Positions 14,674 through 22,123 of a DNA stretch of 24,018 bases are shown here, piece after piece. Source of the stretch: a virus; IMG/VR virus record IMGVR_UViG_3300031774_000152, positions 1-24,018 of that record. One strand, given 5' to 3'. The notes under the pieces are model-generated. The model was not told where the DNA came from. It saw nothing but the letters and a program-made list of their open reading frames with translations, and made no database searches. A program made the translations under genes and the position numbers. Every line of letters starts with the position of its first letter. Position 1 is the first letter of the stretch.

Positions 14674-16500
14674 ATGTCTCTTCATCAGACAATTCGGGAC
14701 TCTCTTCCAGTTCGATTAGGTAATCGTAAGTATAATATTGATGTTGGTCGTTTAGCGAGAGCTACTATAGATCCGATACGTCAAGGGTTTGATACTCAAG
14801 GTAGTCCGGGTGAACAGTCTTTGAATCAGGCTGGTGTTTGGAAAAGAAGCAGGGATGATTGGGAGCTTGGGGCTGGTCAGCGTGAGGCTGATACTCCTGA
14901 GTCTGGTTCTCGTAGGTTTTTTGAGTCTACTGGTGTTAACCCTTGGGTTAAGAACGAACTTACTTTATTGAAGAACACGGAACGTGCTTGGTCTGATGGT
15001 TCTACGAATCTATATATGGCTACAGCTAAATCTGGTGGTACTTCTCGTGCTTATATGTGTGACGGTCCTAATATACAGGCTTCTGACAATTTGTTTGGAT
15101 CTGCTACTGCAATTACTAATCCTTGTGGCGATGACATACTTGGCATAGCTAGTGATGGTACTAATATTTTTGTAGCTGGTAACGGCAAGGTAGTTAAAGT
15201 AACTGGCACTACATTTACCAGTCCGGGTGCTGACGGTACGGATTATTGGACGTTAGCTAATGTCGATGACGTATGGGTAGCTTTGGGTTACGTTATAGCT
15301 TCGGTGGATGACAGACTCACTATTCTTTCTGCTGGTTCTGTAGCTAGTACTAATGCTGATATAGCTAGTTCTGATTTTAATAAAGTTGATTCATGGGTGT
15401 CTGTTGTTGGTTCACCTATGGGTATATTCGCGGCAGGTAATAAAGGGCTTCAAGGAGCTGTCTATTATATTCAAGTTAATGATTCAACAACTTCAGTAGA
15501 GGCTCCTGTTATAGCGGCTGAATTACCAGTAGGTGAAACAGTTAATACTATTGCAGAGTATGGTGGTTTGCTTGTTATTGGTACTTCTAAAGGTGTTCGT
15601 TTAGCTGAGATACAAGGACAAGGGTTTATACAACATGGTCCTCTTATTGAGATAAGCGGTGGTGTTAATTATCTGCTTCCACAAGGAGAGTTTATTTATT
15701 TCAACTGGGATAATTATGTTTCCCCGTTTGATTCAACTACCCGTTCAGGGTTAGGACGTATAAGTCTTGAAGAACTAACTGGTTTACTTACACCAGCTTA
15801 TGCTAGTGACATCATGGTTACTGGTACTACTGCCGCTTTGCAAGGGATAGTAATGGATGAAGGCAACTTACTGTTCAGTATTAGTGGTGGAGGTGTGTAT
15901 AAAGAATCCACCAACTATTTATCTACTGGGAGTATTAATGAAGGCAGGTTCAGGTGGGGTGTGACAGAACTTAAAGCTCCTGTGTCTGTTGAGCTACGTC
16001 ATAGTAGTTTAGCAACGAGTGAGTCAGTAGCGATTACAGTAACTTCTGATGATACAACAACAGCTACAATAACTTCTGATACTGAAGATACTTACACATC
16101 AGGTATCAAAGCTATCTCTGGTGTGACAGGAGAATATATAACTCCTACTATTACAATAACTGGAGCAGGTTCAACTGCTACTCCAACTCTTCAGAGATGG
16201 ACAGTTCGTTCTATACCTATGCCATTTGTAGCCGAGGTTATACAGCTCCCTATTATTCTCACTACTCAAACTCAATATCAAAATCGTGATGTTTACCAAG
16301 ACACATGGAATGATTATTCTTATATACGTTCTTTGTTAGAAGATCGTGCGCTTGTTACTTTTGGTATGGGTGATGAATCTAAAACAGTTTATGTAGCAGG
16401 GGTGTCGTATGAACAGGGGTCTATTGTTAAATGGTCTGACGATGACGGTTGGTTTGAAGGAGTGTTAACTGTTTCTGTTGTAACGGTACAGGGATCGTGA
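14674..16500 (+). CDS. Tail nozzle / tail tubular-like protein (putative)
   Basis: The protein has 608 residues and starts three bases after the previous stop. It is almost entirely beta-rich, with repeated propeller-blade-like units such as SDGSTNLYMAT (~109-119) and SDGTNIFVAGNGKVVKV (~161-177), and a Thr/Ser-rich beta domain near 440-510. Propeller-bearing nozzle proteins form the distal short tail tube of podoviruses and contact the fibres. Position after the neck protein and before the fibre fits. There is no enzymatic motif. The role is inferred from architecture and order. Confidence 0.6.
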   Translation: MSLHQTIRDSLPVRLGNRKYNIDVGRLARATIDPIRQGFDTQGSPGEQSLNQAGVWKRSRDDWELGAGQREADTPESGSRRFFESTGVNPWVKNELTLLKNTERAWSDGSTNLYMATAKSGGTSRAYMCDGPNIQASDNLFGSATAITNPCGDDILGIASDGTNIFVAGNGKVVKVTGTTFTSPGADGTDYWTLANVDDVWVALGYVIASVDDRLTILSAGSVASTNADIASSDFNKVDSWVSVVGSPMGIFAAGNKGLQGAVYYIQVNDSTTSVEAPVIAAELPVGETVNTIAEYGGLLVIGTSKGVRLAEIQGQGFIQHGPLIEISGGVNYLLPQGEFIYFNWDNYVSPFDSTTRSGLGRISLEELTGLLTPAYASDIMVTGTTAALQGIVMDEGNLLFSISGGGVYKESTNYLSTGSINEGRFRWGVTELKAPVSVELRHSSLATSESVAITVTSDDTTTATITSDTEDTYTSGIKAISGVTGEYITPTITITGAGSTATPTLQRWTVRSIPMPFVAEVIQLPIILTTQTQYQNRDVYQDTWNDYSYIRSLLEDRALVTFGMGDESKTVYVAGVSYEQGSIVKWSDDDGWFEGVLTVSVVTVQGS

Positions 16501-17489
16501 GATTCTTTCCTAGGTATTCTCGTAGTATGCCTCCACGTAGGGCAAAACAACGTGTAGGCAGTGGCGGTTACACAGAGTTTAAAGGCTCATCGGCTGATGG
16601 TGGCGGTGGTGTAAAGATAGGTGTAATAGATAACGCTAATGATTCTTATGACGCTTACGGTTATATATCATTTGATACTGGACACAGCAGTCAGGTTTAC
16701 AATGGGTTTCTTGCCGGTAGTACTGATTCAGCTACAACTTACGGACGGTATGGGCAAGTAACGCTAGGAACTCCTGTTTTTCATAATGATAGTATTCGTG
16801 CTTACACATATGGTAGAGAATACGATAATGCTTCTAGCCATGGTGGTCGATCTTTCTGGGCTAGTGGTGTATTAAATAGTAGTACTGATAATGGGAAAGA
16901 AGCTAATACTTTTTGGATACATTATGCAGATGGTACTGCTCAAATAAATTCTTACGCTAAAACAGGACATACTTGGTGGGACGCTCCTGATACTGGTTCA
17001 CATACAAATTTAATGTCACTCAATAGTTCAGGTAATCTAACTGTTTTAGGCTCATTGTCTAAAGGTTCCGGGTCATTTGACATACCTCACCCAGTAACAG
17101 AAGGTAAAAGGTTACGCCACTCATTTATAGAGGGACCTTATGCTGATCTAATATACAGAGGCACTGTGACATTAGGTGCTGAACCAGTAACTATCTGCAT
17201 GGATGAACAGTATGGTATGGCTGAAGGTACGTGGAAAGCATTGAACACTAATCCTTGGTCTATGGTTTCAGCATCAGGCAAGCTGGTTGAATGGTCGTTA
17301 GATGAATGTGAGTTGACTATTACTGGGGATGAAGGAACAGTTTGTCAATGGATGGTGATAGGTGAACGTAAAGATCAACACATGATTGACACGGATAGTA
17401 CTGACAATGATGGTAGACTTGTATTAGAGTATATTCCGACGGCTGAACCAGAGGACATACATGAGCAACCCCCTACTTCCGGTAACTGA
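16497..17489 (+). CDS. Tail fibre / receptor-binding protein
   Basis: The frame opens with GTG at 16497, overlapping the nozzle stop (GTGA). ATG 16527 is an alternative start giving 320 residues. The product is Gly/Ser/Tyr/Asp-rich and beta-structured. Residues ~190-235 contain GSFDIPHPVTEGKRLRHSF followed by IEGPYADLIYRG, close to a motif found near the ends of many phage and bacteriocin fibres (…HPL…YL.HSFVE.P…IY.G). The basic N-terminus (~1-22) probably docks to the tail. The 3' end overlaps the endolysin gene by 29 bases, unusually long for this window. Receptor binding is the expected role. Confidence 0.72.
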   Translation: MRFFPRYSRSMPPRRAKQRVGSGGYTEFKGSSADGGGGVKIGVIDNANDSYDAYGYISFDTGHSSQVYNGFLAGSTDSATTYGRYGQVTLGTPVFHNDSIRAYTYGREYDNASSHGGRSFWASGVLNSSTDNGKEANTFWIHYADGTAQINSYAKTGHTWWDAPDTGSHTNLMSLNSSGNLTVLGSLSKGSGSFDIPHPVTEGKRLRHSFIEGPYADLIYRGTVTLGAEPVTICMDEQYGMAEGTWKALNTNPWSMVSASGKLVEWSLDECELTITGDEGTVCQWMVIGERKDQHMIDTDSTDNDGRLVLEYIPTAEPEDIHEQPPTSGN

Positions 17490-18222
17490 TAAGAGTATTG
17501 ATCTAAGTATTCTGCATCCTAGATTCGTAGACAGATTAGAAGATTTCTTTTCTCACGGGCGCATAGGCAATAAGGTGGCAATCTGCTCAGGTGCTAGGTC
17601 ATACGCCTCTCAGAAAGCCCTCTACGACCGTTACAAGCGAGGTAAAGGTAACCTTGCGGCGAACCCTGACTGGCTTAGACCCGATGGTTTCTTTCGAGGA
17701 TCATTTCATCAAGAACAACCAGATGGATACTCATATGCAGTTGACCTACGCATAGTTAAACGAGGTATAACTACTGATGAAGTTACGCATATAGCTGACA
17801 GATACGGTATAAGACCAACAGTCAAGGGAGAATGGTGGCATTTCCAACCACGCAACGCATACAACTGGTTCCCTGAAAAGACTTCTACATCTGCATTTAA
17901 AAATAAACTAGATGACTTAAGTGAAAAACCACCTGAACCAAAAGTTGATTGGGATGGAATCCAAGCCATCATAGACGACATGGGTAGACAGATAGGAATG
18001 TCACCACTCAGGCGAGGATCTAAAGGAGATATCGTCAAGGTTGCACAATCGAAACTCAACTCGTTAGACTTTAATTGCGGAATAGCAGACGGAGTATACG
18101 GACGCAAAACGCTACGAGCGGTGCTGATGTTACAACGATCTATGCTACTGAAAGAAAGTGGGACTATGGATCATAAGACATGGACTGCTATGTGGAAACC
18201 GGAGATACCTATTGGCCTCTAA
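17461..18222 (+). CDS. Endolysin: M15-type peptidase with peptidoglycan-binding domain
   Basis: The protein has 253 residues. ATG 17461 has an AGAGGA just upstream within the fibre gene. Residues ~20-132 form an M15/VanY-like zinc peptidase: SGARSYASQKALYDRYKRG at 43-61 (typical S-G-x-R-S), zinc ligands H83 and D95, and EWWHFQ (124-129) with E124 as the likely catalytic residue and H127 as the third ligand. The H-to-D spacing is five residues longer than the common H-x6-D. Residues ~180-250 form a PG_binding_1 domain (LRRGSKGDIVKVAQSKL … DGVYGRKTL). It would cleave stem or cross-bridge peptides at lysis once the holin opens the membrane. No signal peptide is present. Confidence 0.87.
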   Translation: MSNPLLPVTDKSIDLSILHPRFVDRLEDFFSHGRIGNKVAICSGARSYASQKALYDRYKRGKGNLAANPDWLRPDGFFRGSFHQEQPDGYSYAVDLRIVKRGITTDEVTHIADRYGIRPTVKGEWWHFQPRNAYNWFPEKTSTSAFKNKLDDLSEKPPEPKVDWDGIQAIIDDMGRQIGMSPLRRGSKGDIVKVAQSKLNSLDFNCGIADGVYGRKTLRAVLMLQRSMLLKESGTMDHKTWTAMWKPEIPIGL

Positions 18223-18433
18223 ATCTTTAGAAGAATTTGCAAGCGAAGGACGTAAATTACCCGGAGCTTGGATAGATACATTACCTGATGAGCTTTACAA
18301 CCAAGTATGGGATGCGTTAAATACTGACATGCCTATTGGAAAGATAATAATAACCAGATGGTTACAATCGGAAGGTTATCCTGATGCGACTCAAGGAAAG
18401 ATAGCGGCAATCCTTACCCGTGAGCGACGCTAA
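18212..18433 (+). CDS. Small protein of unknown function (TTG start)
   Basis: The frame is open from further upstream, but TTG 18212 has GGAG seven bases before it and overlaps the endolysin stop by 11 bases. This start gives 73 residues. The sequence begins with SKSLEEFASEG, nearly repeated at the start of the next gene (AKSLEDYALEG). The remainder is helical, with ITRWLQSEGYPDATQGKIAAIL resembling a small helix-turn-helix, so DNA binding is possible. It overlaps the phosphoesterase gene by 14 bases. The function is unknown. Confidence 0.62.
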   Translation: MASKSLEEFASEGRKLPGAWIDTLPDELYNQVWDALNTDMPIGKIIITRWLQSEGYPDATQGKIAAILTRERR

Positions 18434-19475
18434 ATCCCTAGAGGATTACGCCTTAGAAGGCGCAGATATCCAACAGATAACGCAACTATCTAGACAGATA
18501 AGTAAAGTTAAAACTGAACGGGATATATTTAAAAGCCAAGTTAAAGAGCTTGAAGAAGCATTAGATGAATCAGAATTGCGTAGTCATGTACTTACCCATT
18601 TATCTAAAGCTGATTACAAACCACCAACATGGTTGACTAAGAAGAAAAAGAAATCAACAGGTGTAGTATGCACAATACTTTCTGATACACATTTTGATGA
18701 GGTAGTTAAGCCAGAAGAGATACAGTTCCGCAATGAGTACAATAGAGAGATAGCTGTTAAAAGACTTGAAGCTTATTTCCAAAAAATAGTATTGCTTACC
18801 AATGAATATATAACTGGTATTGAGTATGAAGGAATAGTTTTATTCTTAGGAGGTGACATTTTTTCAGGTGATATCCATGAAGAACTATCTGAAACTAACG
18901 AAGATACAATGCTCGCATCTATTATCTTTTGGACTGAGCAACTATCAGCGGGTATTAATTTATTGTCTGAGCATTTTAATCATGTACATATACCTTGTGT
19001 GGTAGGTAATCATGGTAGGCGTAGTCGTAAACCTAGACATAAGCTTAGGGTTAAAGATAATTTTGATTGGTTTCTATCTAAAACATTAGAGCAACGCTTT
19101 AGTGATAATGACAAAGTTACATTTGATGTAGCGACAGGAGCAGATTTAATAGTTGATGTTCAAGATACAAAATATTTATTAACACACGGAGATCAAGCTA
19201 AAGGTGGCGGTGGTATTGGTGGTATATGGCCACCACTTATGAGAATGGTGGCACGTAAACGACAGAACACTGACTTTGATTATATGGTACTCGGACATTT
19301 TCATCAGTTAATTATGGCACCATCATCAGGGTTCCTACTGAACGGTAGCCTCAAGGGTTACGATGAGTACGCTTCGATAGGCAACTTTGCTTTCGAAGTA
19401 CCGCAACAAGCACTATGGATTAATGTCCCAGACAAAGGTGTGTTGTGGCAAACAGCTTTACTCGTCGATGATTAA
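18420..19475 (+). CDS. Calcineurin-like metallophosphoesterase
   Basis: The start is GTG 18420, overlapping the preceding gene, and the product has 351 residues. Residues 20-55 are coiled-coil-like. The phosphoesterase fold runs from ~82 with all metal-binding motifs: D89-x-H91 (SDTHF), GGDIFSG (144-150), GNHGR (196-200), THGD (255-258) and GHFH (292-295). It would hydrolyse phosphodiesters or phosphomonoesters with two metal ions. Related phage proteins are annotated as nucleases of the SbcD/Mre11 type, but the sequence alone does not fix the substrate. It is the last plus-strand gene and overlaps the minus-strand zinc ribbon by 18 bases. It has no SbcC partner here. Confidence 0.82.
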   Translation: MSDAKSLEDYALEGADIQQITQLSRQISKVKTERDIFKSQVKELEEALDESELRSHVLTHLSKADYKPPTWLTKKKKKSTGVVCTILSDTHFDEVVKPEEIQFRNEYNREIAVKRLEAYFQKIVLLTNEYITGIEYEGIVLFLGGDIFSGDIHEELSETNEDTMLASIIFWTEQLSAGINLLSEHFNHVHIPCVVGNHGRRSRKPRHKLRVKDNFDWFLSKTLEQRFSDNDKVTFDVATGADLIVDVQDTKYLLTHGDQAKGGGGIGGIWPPLMRMVARKRQNTDFDYMVLGHFHQLIMAPSSGFLLNGSLKGYDEYASIGNFAFEVPQQALWINVPDKGVLWQTALLVDD

Positions 19476-19607
19476 TGGACTAGCAAAACAAAGAGGACAT
19501 TCGTTTTCAAAGTCATCTCTTTTAGTAATGTTCTTACCGATATACCCATCACAGTTCCAACACTTTGTATAGTCTTTAGCTCTGCCAGTTTGATGTTCCT
19601 GCGTCAT
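19458..19607 (-). CDS. Small zinc-ribbon protein (49 aa)
   Basis: The minus-strand ATG at 19607 has AGGA five bases upstream. The product has 49 residues with two Cys pairs, C16-x2-C19 (CWNC) and C37-x2-C40 (CPLC), in a 20-residue frame typical of a minimal zinc ribbon. It overlaps the end of the preceding minus-strand gene by 32 bases and the end of the convergent phosphoesterase by 18 bases. It would bind one zinc and perhaps nucleic acid or a protein partner. The regular Cys spacing and ribosome site make it credible despite its size. Confidence 0.65.
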   Translation of the reverse strand: MTQEHQTGRAKDYTKCWNCDGYIGKNITKRDDFENECPLCFASPLIIDE

Positions 19608-19830
19608 AATTCCTGTCGTCTATTTCTCCGAGATCATACTTAACTAACCTGTCGAACTTCGCTTCGTCCCATAATTTCTGTACGATACCAGTATCACTAG
19701 CGTCTAGTAAAAAGAACAATAGTGTTGACGCTGAACCAGTAGCCATGATACGCCACATCCTAGTTTCAGGATCCATCTCCAACTGTATTTCAAACGGAGG
19801 CGCATCAGTATCTTCTTCTTCTTCAAACAA
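19576..19830 (-). CDS. Acidic protein of unknown function (TTG start)
   Basis: The protein has 84 residues. Translation very likely begins at TTG 19830 because a full AAAGGAG stands seven bases upstream, inside the end of the HNH gene. It overlaps that gene by 8 bases. The N-terminus is strongly acidic (FEEEEDTDAPP). The middle has beta character (FEIQLEMDPETRMWRIMA), followed by a hydrophobic helix (TLLFFLLDA). No motif is recognised. It lies between an HNH nuclease and a small zinc ribbon and could be an accessory of either. Confidence 0.62.
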   Translation of the reverse strand: MFEEEEDTDAPPFEIQLEMDPETRMWRIMATGSASTLLFFLLDASDTGIVQKLWDEAKFDRLVKYDLGEIDDRNYDAGTSNWQS

Positions 19831-20182
19831 GACCCATCTCCTTTGCTATCTTTCTTAATCGTTTAGCTTCTGCTTCCCAATCCATCTTAGCTATCACTTC
19901 CTTTTTGCGATAGAGAGCGTAGTAGTTCTCTTCGCCTATTTGTTCAATCGTAAATTTTCCGAACTCAACAGGATTATCAGTAAACGTCATGTGACATGAT
20001 GCACACAAACAGAAAGCGTTATCTAGATCAGTACGTGTTTGAGAATACTTACGTGAAATAATATGAGCGCATTGCAACGCATTAGTATTACCACAGTTCA
20101 TACACTTACCGAAGTCTCTAGTAATTAACGCATGTAATCTTGTTGCTCTGCCTTTAGCACCCTTACCATATATGTCAGCCAT
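19823..20182 (-). CDS. HNH endonuclease
   Basis: The frame is open to 20275, but ATG 20182 overlaps the previous stop in the pattern GATGGCTGA and gives a compact 119-residue protein that begins just before the conserved part. The zinc-bound HNH fold is clear: C27-x2-C30 and C60-x2-C63, His at 40 in CAHI, Asn at 55 in LDNA, His at 64 (CHMTF). The C-terminus is a charged helix. It would nick or cut DNA. Phage relatives act in packaging, recombination (NinG-like) or as free-standing homing nucleases. Its fixed place within overlapping genes argues for a core role rather than a recent mobile insertion. Confidence 0.78.
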   Translation of the reverse strand: MADIYGKGAKGRATRLHALITRDFGKCMNCGNTNALQCAHIISRKYSQTRTDLDNAFCLCASCHMTFTDNPVEFGKFTIEQIGEENYYALYRKKEVIAKMDWEAEAKRLRKIAKEMGLV

Positions 20183-21032
20183 CAGCAGGCACATACTTTG
20201 GTGGAGGATTAGGATTTCTTTTAACAGATACACCTGCTGGTGGGGTATCCCATCCCTCTTCAACAACTTCAGCATCTAGAATAGTAGCTACTAAAGAATT
20301 AGGTTCAACTAATTCAAGCACCGGCGCTGGAGGTGAGGGGTCTTCCAACGCCGATGCCATTCCCTGACCTTCTAAAATCTTATCAGCTGAACTATTCATA
20401 GATAATCTAGGAACAACAAAATGTCTAGTCTGACCTGCACTTACCTTGCTTCTTTTCTCTAAACTAAGAGTACATTCAGCCAACCCTATAGCCTGTAATT
20501 GACCTAACATTCCAGCCATTCCGGGTATTTCATTTGCCGCGTTCCATCCATTAGATTCTAGTCTCCATACACCACCAAATTTAATTTCGGGTAACACAAC
20601 TCGAAGCCTAGTAACAGGAGAACACAACATTGAATCCTCATTTGAACACAGACAGGGAACAGTATCTAGATCCATGCCATCAGGAGTCGCCATTGGAACC
20701 TCCACATTTTCACCATCGCATCGACGCTGACAACCACCTGCTGACCACGCTTCATACCAGACATCAATGCTATGTGGAGGCAAGAATACCCTTATCTCAG
20801 ATGCTTGTGTAATTACTTCCCATTGATCTTGTTTACTTCTAGGTGGCTTCCAATCATTTACCGAGCCACCATATATCTCAGCAATTTCTTCAATGGCTCC
20901 CTTATCAGGAGAAGTAAACCGAAATGTCTCTAATGATTTAGGAAAACCTTTTCCTTTATCCTTAACACCCAACCGTATACGCCCCTGTTCAGGTGTCCTA
21001 CCTAGTTCATTAAGTGGTTTGATCTCTCTCAT
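20175..21032 (-). CDS. Gp3-like recombination directionality factor family protein
   Basis: The protein has 285 residues. The sequence strongly matches the phiC31 Gp3-like family: GRIRLG (17-22), TFRFTSP (36-42), a YGG at 54-56, QWEVIT (70-75), GGCQRRCDG (99-107), then CLC (127-129) and C137, together a probable zinc site, and FGGVWRLESNGWNAA, SAGQTRHFVVP further on. In phiC31, Gp3 turns the serine integrase from integration to excision. Many phages without a visible integrase also carry a relative, so this one may have another DNA-transaction role. The neighbours are a Cas4-like nuclease and an HNH nuclease. The last ~50 residues are Pro-rich and flexible. Confidence 0.82.
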   Translation of the reverse strand: MREIKPLNELGRTPEQGRIRLGVKDKGKGFPKSLETFRFTSPDKGAIEEIAEIYGGSVNDWKPPRSKQDQWEVITQASEIRVFLPPHSIDVWYEAWSAGGCQRRCDGENVEVPMATPDGMDLDTVPCLCSNEDSMLCSPVTRLRVVLPEIKFGGVWRLESNGWNAANEIPGMAGMLGQLQAIGLAECTLSLEKRSKVSAGQTRHFVVPRLSMNSSADKILEGQGMASALEDPSPPAPVLELVEPNSLVATILDAEVVEEGWDTPPAGVSVKRNPNPPPKYVPADG

Positions 21033-21880
21033 TCTTTTCCTTCTTTAAGATTATCTAATACACAACGATCTTGGAAGTCACAATAATTGCATTGCCAAAC
21101 CTTTCCAAACTCTGTGCCATCTCTCCAAGTACCATTACTCGGTGCTGTAATCTCAGCAGGGAATGGTATATCAGGATCAAAGTGAGAGAACCTTCTCGGT
21201 ATATCTATAGGCACAAGTCCTTCATCATGTATAGCAGAAGTAATACCTTCTAATCTTTCAACTTCAGCTTCAGCTATAGGAGTAAACTCTTCTTTCGTGT
21301 AATGCCATTCACTAGCGAACGTGCCGATATCATCAATACCAAACTTTGACGCACGACCAGCTGAAATGTTTTCTAAAGAAAGATAACCAATGACCAACAG
21401 ATCAGCGTCAATAGCATGAGCATACATAGAACCTTGGACTACAGCATTATGTCGTGGTCCTTCACCTCGTTCAATAGCCATCTTGTATCCGAAACCATTA
21501 ATAGTTTTAAGCTCTAACACTATTTTCTTTCCATCAACTGTTTCTAAAACAAGATCAATATGACCGTGACCATACTGACCTAACTCAACTGTCATCTCTT
21601 CTTGTATCTGCACACTGTCATCATTCTTTAACCATGCTTGAACAGCAGGCTCTAACAATTCGTGAACAACAGAACCCAACCCCATTCTCCATATACTAGA
21701 GACACTAGGTGGATTACTCGGCTCTTCACCGGCAGTATTATAGGCAACCCAACGAGCGCACCTCGCCGCCCAAGACCCACGCCAACGCGTGCCTTCAGGT
21801 TGCGATGGTGCTTCATTGGTTTCTGCCCAGTGTTCAGCTATTCTATGAACGAATAGTCTTGTATCAGGATTCGCTAACAT
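21029..21880 (-). CDS. Cas4/RecB-like Fe-S exonuclease (PD-(D/E)XK)
   Basis: The protein has 283 residues. Nuclease motifs appear in order: H73 in GSVVHELL, D109 in GHIDLVLE, E123-x-K125 in LELKT, and a Gln-Tyr motif in VVQGSMYA. An iron-sulphur cluster is indicated by C41 near the N-terminus and C264-x2-C267-x5-C273 at the C-terminus, the split arrangement of Cas4/AddB-type nucleases. It would resect DNA ends for recombination or recycle host DNA. The start overlaps the preceding gene by 17 bases and its stop overlaps the Gp3-like gene (ATGA). It is not near any CRISPR array, so adaptation is not implied. Confidence 0.83.
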   Translation of the reverse strand: MLANPDTRLFVHRIAEHWAETNEAPSQPEGTRWRGSWAARCARWVAYNTAGEEPSNPPSVSSIWRMGLGSVVHELLEPAVQAWLKNDDSVQIQEEMTVELGQYGHGHIDLVLETVDGKKIVLELKTINGFGYKMAIERGEGPRHNAVVQGSMYAHAIDADLLVIGYLSLENISAGRASKFGIDDIGTFASEWHYTKEEFTPIAEAEVERLEGITSAIHDEGLVPIDIPRRFSHFDPDIPFPAEITAPSNGTWRDGTEFGKVWQCNYCDFQDRCVLDNLKEGKE

Positions 21881-22121
21881 TATTTCCCCTCAAATTTTTA
21901 ATAAGAAAGCCATCTGGCATTTCTACAGTACTTATTTTACCATATTCATGTTGCTTTCGATAAACCATATTTCTAAAAGATTCTTTTTTAATAACAAAAT
22001 CAATATGTTCTTGAACATGCCACCAATTTCCATCCATCCACGTATTCCACGGATACTTTTTAAAACTAGAATTAGACAACACCAATTCTTCTGCTTCTTC
22101 ATTACTTAATTGTTTAGCCAT
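21864..22121 (-). CDS. Protein of unknown function (85 aa)
   Basis: The ATG at 22121 lies two bases after the DUF932 stop, and the gene overlaps the nuclease start by 17 bases. The 85-residue product is rich in aromatics and charges, with a Trp cluster (KYPWNTWMDGNWWHVQEH, ~22-39). There is no membrane segment or Cys pair. I do not recognise it. The location immediately before the nuclease suggests a DNA-processing accessory, but that is only context. Confidence 0.6.
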   Translation of the reverse strand: MAKQLSNEEAEELVLSNSSFKKYPWNTWMDGNWWHVQEHIDFVIKKESFRNMVYRKQHEYGKISTVEMPDGFLIKNLRGNNVSES

Positions 22122-22123
22122 TA

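Noticed and set aside
14360-14692. Minus-strand 110-residue frame at the neck/nozzle junction
   Set aside because: No ribosome site or family resemblance; it covers two tightly adjacent plus-strand structural genes that read convincingly.
17709-18107. Minus-strand 132-residue frame inside the endolysin gene
   Set aside because: It is fully antisense to a confidently identified M15 endolysin; composition reflects the complementary strand.
20183-20275. Upstream extension of the HNH gene to a 150-residue product
   Set aside because: The extra 31 residues overlap 100 bases of the Gp3-like gene and lack conserved character; ATG 20182 fits the overlap pattern of the cluster.
21029-21880. CRISPR adaptation role for the Cas4-like protein
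   Set aside because: No repeat-spacer array, Cas1 or Cas2 is present; the protein fits a phage recombination nuclease.
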